Shown: positions 1 through 8,498, counted from the stretch's first letter. The stretch: DNA of 64,000 nucleotides from CAVPJW01 sp963705525 (GCA_963705525.1 CAVPJW010000002.1:1-64000), one strand, 5' to 3'. Notes: generated by a model not told the origin, from the sequence alone. A program made the numbers and translations.

Positions 1-242
1 TCAGCCGGACTGCGGTGTTGGTGCGCGAAGGGAGAATGCGAACCGCGTTGTCGGTAGGGACAGCTAGTCGTTCCGGCGTTCGGCTCCCAAGACCGCACCA
101 TTCACGTCACCACCGGCGTCCGGATTGCTTCACTCCTCTCGTATGGACGCGCGCGGGGGAATGGGACGAAGTCGGCGCGCGGTCCCCGTCAATCAGCCAC
201 GCGCCACAGCTCGCCTCATCAGGCTTGCCTCGCAGCCCCAGG

Positions 243-557
243 TCAGACGTGATAGCCGACGCGCCTCAGCGCCGGCAACAGCTCTTCCTGAACGGCGTCA
301 AGGAGGCGGTCGACCGCAGGCGACTCGTGTCCAAAATCGCGGCGACGTCTGGCGGCACTGGGATCATCCAGACCTTGTAAGCCGCGCAGGAGCCGATCGA
401 CCGCTGGCTCAATCCCTTCTTTCTTTGTGACGGCCGCACAGAGTTCATCCACCGAGCGGCGCACGTGTCCTTGCGCGTCGCCGACTGTCAGACGACGGGC
501 AAACTTCTCAACGACCTGGAGGGCGGCCTCGATGGAGGTGAAATCTTCGTCCGTCAT
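243..557 (-). CDS. hypothetical protein, about 104 aa
   Basis: I do not recognise this protein. The frame reads as an alpha-helical, charged protein opening with MTDEDFTSIEAALQVVEKFA and ending with an amphipathic tail (LLDAVQEELLPALRRVGY). I chose the ATG at 557. The frame stays open to an ATG at 671, but that extra N-terminus has the composition of a random translation. No strong ribosome site precedes either start. It lies just downstream of the clpP-like gene on the same strand and could be the last gene of that run. It may be spurious. Confidence 0.4.
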   Translation of the reverse strand: MTDEDFTSIEAALQVVEKFARRLTVGDAQGHVRRSVDELCAAVTKKEGIEPAVDRLLRGLQGLDDPSAARRRRDFGHESPAVDRLLDAVQEELLPALRRVGYHV

Positions 558-721
558 GTTGATCGATGACGCGCGTGGCGAGATGGCAAGACGGGACGGC
601 TTCAGGGCGCCCTGGGGTGGCACGTTGGCGACTGCCTTCGCCCAGATACAAGCCGTCGCGCGCTCATCCATCAGCTCGGAGCCTTCAGCTAGAAGGCCTC
701 AGGGCTGGGAGCGCCTGCTCT

Positions 722-1323
722 CTACGCCCGCTTCCGGATCAGATCGTCAACAATACCGTATTCCTTGCTCTGTTCGGCGGTCATGATGTAGTCCCGCTCC
801 GTATCCTCCTCGATCCGCTTGACCGGCTGCCCGGTGTGCAAGACCAGGATGTTATTGATTCGCTCGCGCATCCGCAGGAGTTCTCTCGCCGCGATGTCGA
901 TGTCGGTGGCCTGGCCGGCCAGCCCGGACATCAGCGGCTGGTGGATCACGATGCGCGAGTGTGGCAGCGAGAACCGCTTGCCCTTGGTGCCCGCCGCCAG
1001 GAGGACCGCCGCCATCGACGCGGCCTGGCCGATGCCGTAGGTCTGTACATCCGACCGGATGAATTGCATCGTGTCGTAAATGGCGAGGCCAGCCGTGATC
1101 GACCCGCCCGGGCTGTTGATGTAGAGCAGGATGTCCTTGTCGGGATCGTCCGCTTCCAGGAACAGCATCTGCGCAATCACCAGGTTCGCGACCGTGTCAT
1201 CGATTGGCGTGCCGATGAAAATAATGCGGTCTTTCAGCAGCCGCGAGAAGATGTCGTAGACCGCTCTCCTCGGTTTGTCTGTTCGACGACCATCGGGACG
1301 AACTGGAGGCGCGCGTGGGACAT
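722..1323 (-). CDS. clpP: ATP-dependent Clp protease proteolytic subunit ClpP, frame-disrupted near 1262
   Basis: ClpP is the serine peptidase barrel of the Clp protease. The catalytic triad is visible: Ser in GQAASMAA, His in SRIVIHQP and Asp in DTERDYIM. The typical fold motif YINSPGGSITAGLAIYDT is also present. The long frame begins at 1180, which would remove the N-terminal strand. The missing part (MSHARLQFVPMVVEQTNRGE, starting at an ATG at 1323) is encoded in another frame directly upstream. It joins VYDIFSRLLKDRIIFIGTPI after one missing base at about 1262. Either the gene is a recent pseudogene or the base is a sequence error; everything else is intact. It lies 265 bp downstream of ftsH on the same strand, so the two proteases probably form one stress-response unit. 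Confidence 0.88.
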
Positions 1324-1588
1324 AGGCTGATGGCTGACGTCGTGAGCGACTGATTCAACAGGCGAACGCCCCGATCAATTAATCGTTGGATGCCCAGACT
1401 GTTACGAATGGGAAGCGGGCGGTGGGGCGCCGCGGCGAGGACGGTGCAAGAACGCCTTCGCAATCGAAGCACGCGCCTGGGGGTCGCCAAGCATTCTGGG
1501 CGACCCACACCATCCGGTGCGATTCCGCTGGAGCACACGACCGCCAGGCAACGGGAGGTCGTGGATCTGACGGGGAAACCAGACGCCG

Positions 1589-3511
1589 CTATGCTTGCGG
1601 AAGCGGATCGGTGAGCGGCGGCACCAGCGACGGACGCGTCTCTCGCCGGCGCCGGGTGTCCTCGTCGTCGGGCAGTGCCGCGGTCGATCCCGTCGGCGCC
1701 GCGGGCTGCCGCTCGTCGAGCGACAAGCCCCTCACCATCCGCCGCACCTGTTCGCCGTCCAGCACGTCACGCGTGCACAGCTCGTCGGCGATGTTCACCA
1801 GGACCGCCTTGTACTCGACCAGGATCCTGTGCGCGCGCTCGTAGTTCGCGCTGACGATGCGCGTGACCTCCTGGTCGATCCGCCAGGCCGTGTCCTCACT
1901 GTAATCCTGGTGCTGCGCGATCACCCGGCCAAGGAAGATCGGCTCGGCCTTCTTGCCGAAGGTGAGCGGTCCAACCGCCTCGCTCATGCCCCACTCGCAC
2001 ACCATGCGGCGTGCGAGCTCGGTCGCGCGCCCGAGGTCGTTGCCGGCGCCCGTCGTCATGCCAAGGGTGATGATCTCTTCCGCGATACGGCCGCCCATCA
2101 GCATCGCGATCTGATCGTCGAGATACGCCTTCGAGTAATGGTGCTTCTCGTCAATCGGCAGCTGCTGCGTCAGGCCCAGCGCCATGCCGCGCGGGATGAT
2201 CGTCACCTTGTGAATCGGATCAGCGTGCGGGAGCAGCACCGTCAGCAGCGCGTGGCCGGCTTCGTGGGTGGCCGTGATCCGCTTCTCCGCGTCGCTGATG
2301 ATCATCGACCGTCGCTCCGTGCCCATCAAAACCTTGTCCTTCGCGAACTCGAAGTCGTTCATCCCCACGGCCATGCGGTTGTCGCGCGCGGCGTGGAGCG
2401 CCGCCTCGTTCACCATGTTCGCCAGGTCGGCACCCGAGAAGCCGGCCGTTCCACGCGCCAGCACCGCGGTATTGACATCATCTGACAGCGGACTCTTGCG
2501 CGTATGGACCGACAGAATGCCTTCGCGCCCCCGCACGTCGGGGTGGTTGACGACAATCCGTCGATCGAAGCGGCCCGGTCGCAACAGCGCCGGATCGAGC
2601 ACGTCCGGACGGTTCGTCGCCGCGACGAGGATCACGCCCTCGTTCGACTCGAATCCGTCCATTTCGACCAGAAGCTGATTGAGCGTCTGCTCCCGTTCAT
2701 CGTGCCCACCCCCGAGCCCGGTCCCTCGGTGCCGGCCGACGGCGTCGATCTCATCGATGAACACGATGCAGGGGGCGTGCTTCTTGCCCTGCGCGAACAG
2801 GTGGCGGACGCGGGAGGCCCCGACGCCGACGAACATCTCCACGAAATCCGAGCCGCTGATCGAGAAAAACGGTACGTGCGCTTCGGCCGCGACCGCGCGC
2901 GCCAGCAGCGTTTTGCCAGTCCCCGGAGGGCCCATCAGGAGCACGCCCTTCGGAATGCGTCCGCCCAACTTCTGGAACTTCTCCGGCTCTTTGAGGAACG
3001 CGATGATCTCCTGCAGCTCCTCGCTGGCTTCGTCGACGCCCGCGACGTCCTTAAAGGTCACCTTCTTCTGCGAGCCGGACGACAGCGTGGCCTTGCTCTT
3101 GCCGAATGAGAGCAGCGTGTTGTCGCCGCGTGGCATCTGCCGAACGAAGAAGATCAAAACGCCGATGAGCAGCAGGACCGGCGCCCACACATACAGCCAC
3201 GAAGTCCAGGAGCTCTGCGTCGGCGCCGTCGCGGTGAGGGAAATGCCGCGCTCGATCAGCGTGTGGGCCAGCCCGTCGTACTGGCTCGGCGCGTACGTCC
3301 GGAAGCGTTCTTTGTCGGTTCGGTAGATCCCGGCAATCTCGTGGCCGGCGATCGTGACCTGCTTCACCTTGCCGGCGTCGACGTCTGCCATGAAGTCGCT
3401 GAAGGCCACGGGCCGCTCGTGCGTCTGGAACGTGGTGGAGACCTTCCACACCATCGCCCCGACCACGACGAGCACTATCCAGAACAGCACCCGCGTCACC
3501 GTGGAGTTCAC
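1589..3511 (-). CDS. ftsH: ATP-dependent zinc metalloprotease FtsH
   Basis: Membrane-anchored AAA+ protease that unfolds and degrades membrane and soluble proteins. From the GTG at 3511 (GGAGG six bases upstream) the product is about 640 aa. There is a first membrane segment at about residues 6-24, an FtsH extracellular domain, a second membrane segment at about 107-124, Walker A GPPGTGKT at about 194-201, Walker B IVFIDEIDAVG, the second-region-of-homology arginines in LLRPGRFDRR, and the zinc site HEAGH at about 416-420. The C-terminus is Pro/Thr/Arg-rich. The frame is open to an ATG at 3622, but that extension lacks family similarity. It sits in a run with clpP and is opposite an hsp20 gene, so it is likely an accessory stress FtsH. 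Confidence 0.95.
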   Translation of the reverse strand: MNSTVTRVLFWIVLVVVGAMVWKVSTTFQTHERPVAFSDFMADVDAGKVKQVTIAGHEIAGIYRTDKERFRTYAPSQYDGLAHTLIERGISLTATAPTQSSWTSWLYVWAPVLLLIGVLIFFVRQMPRGDNTLLSFGKSKATLSSGSQKKVTFKDVAGVDEASEELQEIIAFLKEPEKFQKLGGRIPKGVLLMGPPGTGKTLLARAVAAEAHVPFFSISGSDFVEMFVGVGASRVRHLFAQGKKHAPCIVFIDEIDAVGRHRGTGLGGGHDEREQTLNQLLVEMDGFESNEGVILVAATNRPDVLDPALLRPGRFDRRIVVNHPDVRGREGILSVHTRKSPLSDDVNTAVLARGTAGFSGADLANMVNEAALHAARDNRMAVGMNDFEFAKDKVLMGTERRSMIISDAEKRITATHEAGHALLTVLLPHADPIHKVTIIPRGMALGLTQQLPIDEKHHYSKAYLDDQIAMLMGGRIAEEIITLGMTTGAGNDLGRATELARRMVCEWGMSEAVGPLTFGKKAEPIFLGRVIAQHQDYSEDTAWRIDQEVTRIVSANYERAHRILVEYKAVLVNIADELCTRDVLDGEQVRRMVRGLSLDERQPAAPTGSTAALPDDEDTRRRRETRPSLVPPLTDPLPQA

Positions 3512-3760
3512 CCTCGGCCTCCGACATCCATGAGTCTCAAGACTACCATGGCTTCCGTACGGTCCCCGTGCGATGGAAATCGTCTTCGCATTCGGCGCGG
3601 GCCATTCGCTCGTCGGCGTCACGCATGAATGTGATTACTCGGTTGACCTGCGCGCGGCAAAGGCTGCCAACTCGTCGGTGGTCAGCACCGCGGTGCTCGT
3701 TGCCAGCTCAAGGTCCCCAGAGCGTGCCTCTCTTCCGCGCCAGGTCCGCCCAATACTTGC

Positions 3761-4087
3761 TCATCGCGGGCTTCCCTGGTCGTTGGCTCGATCCCGGACC
3801 GTGATCGGATTGGCGAGCATGTCTAGTTGGTCCACTATCTCGAACACGTCGTCGTCGTCGAGCTTCTTCCCGATGGCCCGTAATGCTTCGATGAGCCCGG
3901 TCAGTTTGTCGCGACCCTCCCGCTGCCGCGTGCCGGCGTCGATCAGTACGGCGAGCACGCCCCAAATACAGTCCTCTCGATGATACGTGCCTGCCGATGA
4001 ATGAGGACATAAGCAGGAAAGCGGACGGGTCAGCCGCGCCCGCGCCTGCGTGAGCGCGTCCTCCAGTGTCAGCGCTGGTCCGGACAT
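3761..4087 (-). CDS. hypothetical protein, 108 aa
   Basis: The start is the ATG at 4087, preceded by GGAG at a normal distance. The product opens MSGPALTLEDALTQARARLT, has a short Cys/His-containing stretch (LCPHSSAGTYHREDC) that might bind metal, and a helical C-terminal half with an acidic run (KKLDDDDVFEIVDQLDML). No membrane segment or signal peptide is seen. I do not recognise the family. It lies between the small protein at 4279-4548 and ftsH on the same strand and may be cotranscribed. Confidence 0.6.
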   Translation of the reverse strand: MSGPALTLEDALTQARARLTRPLSCLCPHSSAGTYHREDCIWGVLAVLIDAGTRQREGRDKLTGLIEALRAIGKKLDDDDVFEIVDQLDMLANPITVRDRANDQGSPR

Positions 4088-4278
4088 TGAGAGTTCTCCA
4101 GACTGATAAGCGTCCACAGCAAGTATCCCGGCTCGTTCATCTCGTGCGGGCCTGGCCGGAAGGCACTTTGGCATCGGAGGGGCCGGTTGCCTTTCCAGCT
4201 GCTCTGGCACTCGGCCGATTTCGGCCTCCACTCCTAGCGCCACTCGGCTGCTGGGCGTCCGTTCTGAGGGTGGCGACT

Positions 4279-4548
4279 TCAATTGAGACCCGTCACGCGG
4301 GGATCGCGGCGAAAGGTTTCGAGGTATTCGAGCGTCGCCGTCTCATCAGCGGTGGACCAGAGATCGCCGCCTTTGCTGCTGGCGAGTCTGGCGCCTCTGG
4401 CCACGGCATACTGGACATTCCAATCATCTCCTCGAGACATGAGCGCGAACCGATCGCTGGGATCGGCGGTGACGATCCAGAGCAGGTGGCCGTCCTGAAC
4501 TTTCGAGACCACCACATCATCGACGTCGAGAGCACTTCTACCGGCCAT
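4279..4548 (-). CDS. hypothetical protein, 89 aa
   Basis: Small soluble protein beginning MAGRSALDVDDVVVSKVQDG, with AGGAGA seven bases before the ATG. The strand-rich N-terminal half and the stretch DPSDRFALMSRGDDWNVQYA resemble small DUF2188-like beta-alpha proteins, but I cannot assign a family with certainty. It is about 50 bp downstream of the HTH regulator on the same strand, so the two are probably cotranscribed. Confidence 0.6.
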   Translation of the reverse strand: MAGRSALDVDDVVVSKVQDGHLLWIVTADPSDRFALMSRGDDWNVQYAVARGARLASSKGGDLWSTADETATLEYLETFRRDPRVTGLN

Positions 4549-4601
4549 GTCATGTCTCCTTCACTCCGATTCGATGACTCCGCGACGAGCGACCCCTCCA
4601 T

Positions 4602-5480
4602 CTACGCCATCTGCTCCTCGGTTGACGGGTGGCGAAAATGGAGCGGGTCTCGCAGGTTTTGCAGTTCCCGGTAGTAGTACAGCGAGGTGGGTCGCTTGCG
4701 AGTGAATTTCAGCGTCTTGAGAAACGCGATTTCCTCCGCGGTCGTATCGCCCCCCAGGGCTGGATCCTGCAGGAAGGCCTCGAGCCCCGGCTCTTCGCCG
4801 ACGGGTGGGGCGGGTTCCCGTTCCACAAACTCGAATTTCTTCGGGTGCCCGGGCGCCAGGTGGCGATTCAAGACAATCTCCATCCCGAACGTCGCGAGGT
4901 CGATGTCCCAGGATTCGATCAGCGGATCAAGAAACGTGACGCAGTTGTCGGCCGAGACGTTGAAGACGTCCGTCTCCAGGAACTCGAGCACCATGACGCG
5001 CGTCTGCGCATAGCTGCGGTGGGTGAGTCGCGCCACACGGCGCAGCCACTTGTGATCGTCGAGTTCCTCTGTCGCCACGCGCTTGACCACATCGAGCAGC
5101 TTCTGGGTGACGAGGCGTTCCAGGGCCCCGAACGGCTCCTTCTCGAAGATCGTACGCAGGGCGTGTTCTTTGCCGGGTTCGCATTTGCGAAGAATCAACG
5201 CCCGCACTTCTGTGAACAACGGCGTAGGCGGATCGACCACCTTTTTCTTCAAGGCCTCCTTGCGGTGCAGGTCCGCCAGCTCGGCTAACGTCCCGGCGGG
5301 AAGCCTCAACAACGTCTCCATCCTGCCGTAAATATCGGTGCGCTCGGGCGCCGGGGGCGCTTTCTTCCCCGTGAGCAGTTGAGAAATGTAGGACTCCGTC
5401 ACCTGAGCGGCGGCAGCCAGTTCTCGCTGTTCTGTCCCTAGTTCCCTCAGCCGGTGCCGGATAAGCAGCGCAAAATCCAC
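4602..5480 (-). CDS. XRE-type helix-turn-helix regulator with long C-terminal domain
   Basis: The GTG start at 5480 follows GGGAGGA. Residues 1-60 form a Cro/CI-type HTH (RELGTEQRELAAAAQVTESYISQLLTGKKA), so it should bind DNA. The remaining 230 aa are helical and charged, with no enzyme motif I recognise; they probably mediate oligomerisation or signal sensing. It is the first gene of the minus-strand run leading to ftsH and clpP and is divergent from the ABM/hsp20 pair. It is therefore a good candidate to control both directions through the AT-rich region upstream. Confidence 0.8.
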   Translation of the reverse strand: MDFALLIRHRLRELGTEQRELAAAAQVTESYISQLLTGKKAPPAPERTDIYGRMETLLRLPAGTLAELADLHRKEALKKKVVDPPTPLFTEVRALILRKCEPGKEHALRTIFEKEPFGALERLVTQKLLDVVKRVATEELDDHKWLRRVARLTHRSYAQTRVMVLEFLETDVFNVSADNCVTFLDPLIESWDIDLATFGMEIVLNRHLAPGHPKKFEFVEREPAPPVGEEPGLEAFLQDPALGGDTTAEEIAFLKTLKFTRKRPTSLYYYRELQNLRDPLHFRHPSTEEQMA

Positions 5481-5687
5481 GTGATTCCTCCCGGTTGTGG
5501 TTAACTATATATGATTAAGTTATCGTGCTTCTACAAAATCATCTCACATCTCACTTGACATACGAAGTTAATCGGAGGAAAATGGTTAACAGATTTGAGT
5601 CCGTTCCCCCCTCAGTCTTCAGGTCATCTGAACTAAGTCAGGTTATCTGGTCCCCCTCCTCTTAGGCACGCCAACCAGGAGGTTGAC
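5481..5687. promoter_or_regulatory. AT-rich divergent promoter/operator region
   Basis: This gap separates the HTH regulator from the ABM gene and is much richer in A+T than the surrounding DNA. TGGTTAAC occurs twice (5498-5505 and 5583-5590), with related GTTAT/GTTAAT words between. TTGACA at 5555-5560 is followed after 17 bases by GAAAAT, a possible rightward promoter. TATATA near 5505-5511 could serve the leftward gene. The repeated GTTAAC word is a plausible operator of the adjacent HTH protein. All site assignments are inference from pattern only. Confidence 0.45.
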
Positions 5688-6008
5688 ATGTTTGCTCGCA
5701 GTGTTTCCTTCCATCTGAAGCCCGGTCACGCCGCGCAGTTCACGCGGCTCCTCGACAACGACATCATTCCCGTGCTGCGGAAGCAGAAGGGCTTCCAGGA
5801 CGAAATCTTGCTGATCGCTCCGGGCGGCGCCGACGCCGTCGGCATCAGCATGTGGGATGTGAAAGAAAGCGCGGAGACGTATGACCGCGGCGCGTATCCT
5901 GGCGTGCTCAAGACGCTGGCGCAGGTCATACAGGGCACGCCGCAGGTGCAGACGTATGACGTGTCCAACTCGACGTTCCACAAGATCGGCGCTCGCGCGA
6001 CCGCCTGA
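5688..6008 (+). CDS. antibiotic-biosynthesis-monooxygenase-like (ABM) small protein
   Basis: A 106-aa protein with a strong AGGAGG ribosome site. The sequence MFARSVSFHLKPGHAAQFTR, then LLDNDIIPVLRKQKGFQDEI and later VGISMWDVKESAETYDR, follows the strand-helix pattern of dimeric alpha/beta-barrel (ABM) proteins. Members include small monooxygenases and stress proteins of unknown role; no catalytic residue can be assigned here. It is followed by a perfect palindrome and then hsp20. A shortened, decayed copy of its 3' half lies at 6581-6667. Confidence 0.7.
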   Translation: MFARSVSFHLKPGHAAQFTRLLDNDIIPVLRKQKGFQDEILLIAPGGADAVGISMWDVKESAETYDRGAYPGVLKTLAQVIQGTPQVQTYDVSNSTFHKIGARATA

Positions 6009-6025
6009 AGTCGGTTCGTCCGGTC

Positions 6026-6045
6026 GGGGCGGCCATGGCCGCCCC
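6026..6045 (+). terminator. 20-bp perfect palindrome after the ABM gene
   Basis: GGGGCGGCCATGGCCGCCCC is self-complementary over all 20 bases and lies 17 bases after the ABM stop codon. It would form a very stable hairpin but lacks a following T-run, so it is at best an attenuating or mRNA-stabilising structure between the ABM gene and hsp20. A degenerate version recurs at 6692-6710. Confidence 0.45.
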
Positions 6046-6109
6046 GATTCCGTGAGATCGGCGGCGGGAGTCCCGCCGCGACTGTATGACGCAGGAGAGG
6101 AGAATCATC

Positions 6110-6556
6110 ATGACGATTGTGCGCTGGGATTCGTTCCGTGACATGGCCAATTTGCAGGAGCAGATCAGCCGGATGCGCGAGGGCTTCTACGGGCGTCCTC
6201 AGGAGGACCTCACGCGTGGCGCGTGGGTGCCGGCGGTCGACATCTATAGCAACGGCCAGCACGAGCTGGTGCTGAAGGCCGAGCTGCCAGACATGAAGGA
6301 GGAGGAGATCGGACTGACGGTGGAAAACAATACGCTCACGCTCAGTGGCGAAAAGAAACTCGACACGGCGGTCACGGAGGACCAGTTCCACCGCATCGAG
6401 CGCACGTATGGCTCGTTTGCCCGGACGTTCGCCCTGCCTCCGACGGTCGACGCCAGCAAGGTCAGCGCCGAGTACAAGGCCGGCGTGCTGACGGTCCGGC
6501 TGCCGCTGCGCGAGGAAGCCAAGCCCAAGCAGATCAAGGTCCTCGTCGCCGCGTGA
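6110..6556 (+). CDS. Hsp20/alpha-crystallin family small heat-shock protein
   Basis: ATP-independent holdase chaperone. The start is the ATG at 6110 (MTIVRWDSFRDMANLQEQIS), with GGAGAGGAG upstream. The 148-aa product has the alpha-crystallin domain with AVDIYSNGQHELVLKAELPD, the hallmark ERTYGSFARTFALPPTVD and the C-terminal AGVLTVRLPLRE. The C-terminal IxI-like motif IKVLV is present. Together with FtsH and ClpP opposite, it makes a protein-quality-control block. Confidence 0.95.
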   Translation: MTIVRWDSFRDMANLQEQISRMREGFYGRPQEDLTRGAWVPAVDIYSNGQHELVLKAELPDMKEEEIGLTVENNTLTLSGEKKLDTAVTEDQFHRIERTYGSFARTFALPPTVDASKVSAEYKAGVLTVRLPLREEAKPKQIKVLVAA

Positions 6557-6580
6557 GGTCTGGGTAGCGAGGCGGGGTCG

Positions 6581-6667
6581 ATGGAGGTCGCCCCCGGGGA
6601 AGTGGAGGCGGTTGGCATCAGCGTGGGGCTCGACGTTCCACGAGGTCGCGGCTTCCCCGACCGCTGA
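6581..6667 (+). pseudogene. internally deleted remnant of an ABM gene copy
   Basis: The 28-codon frame MEVAPGEVEAVGISVGLDVP continuing RGRGFPDR matches two separated parts of the upstream ABM protein: the part around IAPGGADAVGISMWD and the C-terminal end around STFHKIGARATA. The DNA after it also parallels the DNA after the ABM gene, including a worn copy of the palindrome. This is what remains of a tandem duplication with an internal deletion. It is not expected to be functional. Confidence 0.5.
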
Positions 6668-6757
6668 AGCCGACACGTCGTTTCGTTCGGTGGGGGTGGC
6701 CACGGCCGCCCTCACTCGTTGTCGTCCGGACACCAGAAGAAAGCCGAGAAAACCATC

Positions 6758-6973
6758 ATGCCGAGACTCTTCGACCGTACGGCGGTGATGACCGCGTGGC
6801 TCATCGTCGTCGGACTGGTCGCATGGTTCGGGCCATCGATGACATTCGCCAACGGCGTGCTCCTGCTCATCGCAGGAGTCGTGCCTCCGGCGATCATGCT
6901 CATCCTGTGGAAGGCACCGCCTGTCAGCATCGTCGAGGTGCAGCCTCGCGTGGACGCGTCAGCACGAGCGTGA
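6758..6973 (+). CDS. small two-helix membrane protein
   Basis: Starting at the ATG at 6758 (MPRLFDRTAV), the 71-aa product has two hydrophobic segments (AWLIVVGLVAWFG and GVLLLIAGVVPPAIMLILW) and a short polar tail. It looks like a simple membrane hairpin of unknown function. The ribosome site is weak and the frame is also open from 6719. It lies 49 bp before the next gene. Confidence 0.55.
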   Translation: MPRLFDRTAVMTAWLIVVGLVAWFGPSMTFANGVLLLIAGVVPPAIMLILWKAPPVSIVEVQPRVDASARA

Positions 6974-7022
6974 GGCCGCTCGGAGCGGATCGGAATCCAT
7001 CAGCTCGCCAGGGAGACGTCAG

Positions 7023-7700
7023 ATGATCAGCGCTCACTGTCTCGCCATAGCCGTCACCTGGGTCGTGCTCGCGACGCCCGTGAGCTCTGCCCCAGATCTG
7101 TCCAGGTACCGGCAGTTTCAATTGGGGATGAGCCTGGTCGCCGTCGCGCAGCAGGCCGGCATCACGCCCGAACCGCGCGTGCGCCATCAACCTCCGCACC
7201 TGATTCAAGAATTGATGTGGATGCCGTCCCGCGCCTCCGGCTCTTCACCACCAGAGTCGGTGAGGAAAGTCCTCTTTAGTTTTTACAACGGCCAGCTGTT
7301 TCGCATGGCGGTCACCTATGACCGCGAGAGGACCGAGGGGCTGACGGCTGACGACATGGTCGACGCGATTTCGGCGACCTACGGAGTTGCGACATTGCCG
7401 GCCACCGCGGGCATACTCTCGTGGGCTCCCGTCCCATACGCCAGTGAGACGGTCCTGGCCCAGTGGGACGACGCGGCGTACGCGCTCGCTCTCAGGTCCC
7501 CCTACGTGTCCACGTTTGGATTGGTGGTGTCGTCCAAGCAGCTCGAGGCATTGGCGAGGGCCGCGGCTGCCGAATCGATCCGGCTGGACACGCAAGAGGT
7601 TCCCCAACGAGAAATCGAACGTCAGCAGAGACCCAGTGAGGAGAACCGCGTCAAGCAAGCGACGGCCAGACGCGTGAACAAACCGACCTTTCGGCCGTAA
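7023..7700 (+). CDS. hypothetical exported protein, 225 aa
   Basis: The N-terminus MISAHCLAIAVTWVVLATPVSSA is a good Sec signal peptide. The mature part opens with LSRYRQFQLGMSLVAVAQQA, typical of proteins with a SmpA/BamE-like or 'GMS' helix start. A globular section ends near residue 180, followed by a basic, Gln/Arg-rich tail. I do not recognise the family. It probably acts in the periplasm or at the outer membrane. Confidence 0.7.
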   Translation: MISAHCLAIAVTWVVLATPVSSAPDLSRYRQFQLGMSLVAVAQQAGITPEPRVRHQPPHLIQELMWMPSRASGSSPPESVRKVLFSFYNGQLFRMAVTYDRERTEGLTADDMVDAISATYGVATLPATAGILSWAPVPYASETVLAQWDDAAYALALRSPYVSTFGLVVSSKQLEALARAAAAESIRLDTQEVPQREIERQQRPSEENRVKQATARRVNKPTFRP

Positions 7701-7878
7701 GGCGTTGCGGCAGGACCCGAGATGACGACGAGCGGCTCGGCGTTCAGCTGGGCGTGAAGTGGGGTCCGTGGGGTCCGTCAGCCATGCTGAATCCTGTGCG
7801 CCTACTCCTCCGGCCTGTCCGAGGAAACGCTCGAGCATGACAGGTGACCTTCATGAGTGAATCCAAGAGACGATCCTC

Positions 7879-8031
7879 GTGAGCGAATGCCCCGTCGAAT
7901 CGGCGCCGACAACCCTCAGAGGTGACGACCGATGGGCACGGCATGACGCACGTGTCGGCCGGAGGATGCGGCTCGTCGCGGCGATCGCGCTGACGCTCGG
8001 AGTCGTGTGGGCTTCGGTGTCGCTCGGCTGA
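7879..8031 (+). CDS. possible 50-aa single-span membrane protein
   Basis: A GTG-initiated frame with an Arg-rich region (DDRWARHDARVSGRRMR) followed by a hydrophobic C-terminal span (LVAAIALTLGVVWASVSLG) directly before the stop. The positive-inside pattern fits a small tail-anchored peptide, but there is no strong ribosome site and no family assignment. It is a low-confidence call. Confidence 0.3.
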   Translation: MSECPVESAPTTLRGDDRWARHDARVGRRMRLVAAIALTLGVVWASVSLG

Positions 8032-8165
8032 GGATTTCCGATCTCCACGTCGCCGATTTTCGCTGACTGCTCGGACGCTCAACGCGTTGATCAGCCACGG
8101 GTACACTCGGCCCGAATCGGTCCAGATTCCCCTCTAAAAGGAGGCCGTGATGGCGCTGTCACGTC

Positions 8166-8199
8166 GGGCCCGCTCCAGAGCGAATGTGTGATCACCGGT
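8166..8199 (+). repeat. partial copy of the tyrosine-recombinase leader sequence
   Basis: The stretch containing CCAGAGCGAATGTGTGATCA matches the DNA upstream of the recombinase at 55755 (around 55682-55705) and the remnant at 48709-48737, with few mismatches. No recombinase gene follows here. It starts the palindromic repeat array and may be a scar of a lost element or a recombination site. Confidence 0.45.
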
Positions 8200-8498
8200 T
8201 CGAAAGGCCGGCGGATCATCCTGATCATCGGTCTCGGAGGCCGGAACTCTTTGGATCGGTCGCCGTCTCGGTGATCCTGGGCCTAAAAGGCTGATGACCA
8301 CCAGATCGTTCCTGATCACCGGCTTGACAGGCCGGTAGTCATTCGATCATCGGCTTGATAGGCCGGTGGTCGGTCAACGAAGCGAGTGTTCACCGGGTGA
8401 CCACGGCTGGCGATCATCCGCTCATCGGCTTACGTGGCCGGTGATCATCGGATACCAAGGCCGGTGACCGGCCCGGTCATCGGCTTGGATGGCCCAAG
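8189..8498 (+). repeat. degenerate array of about seven 26-bp palindromic units
   Basis: Units follow ATCAYCGG-(6-8 bases)-GGCCGG-nn-GTC and start near 8189, 8222, 8313, 8345, 8421, 8444 and 8474. The best are ATCACCGGCTTGACAGGCCG and ATCATCGGCTTGATAGGCCG. The CCGG/GGCC arms can pair. Spacing is mostly about 32 bases but irregular, and the units are not identical. The same unit recurs at 53036-53130 and in the recombinase leader near 55607-55720, so it is a dispersed family rather than a local accident. Confidence 0.6.

Noticed and set aside
566..1330. Long plus-strand frame opposite clpP
   Set aside because: Arg-rich shadow of the clpP coding strand in GC-rich DNA, without motifs or ribosome site.
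1595..3326. Plus-strand frames of 200-296 codons opposite ftsH
   Set aside because: Antisense shadows created by GC-biased third positions; ftsH has full family support.
6026..6045. Strong intrinsic terminator
   Set aside because: The palindrome is perfect but has no following T-run, so I kept it only as a hairpin with modest confidence.
8189..8498. Possible CRISPR array
   Set aside because: Units are degenerate, palindromic and unevenly spaced, some nearly abut, and there are no cas genes.
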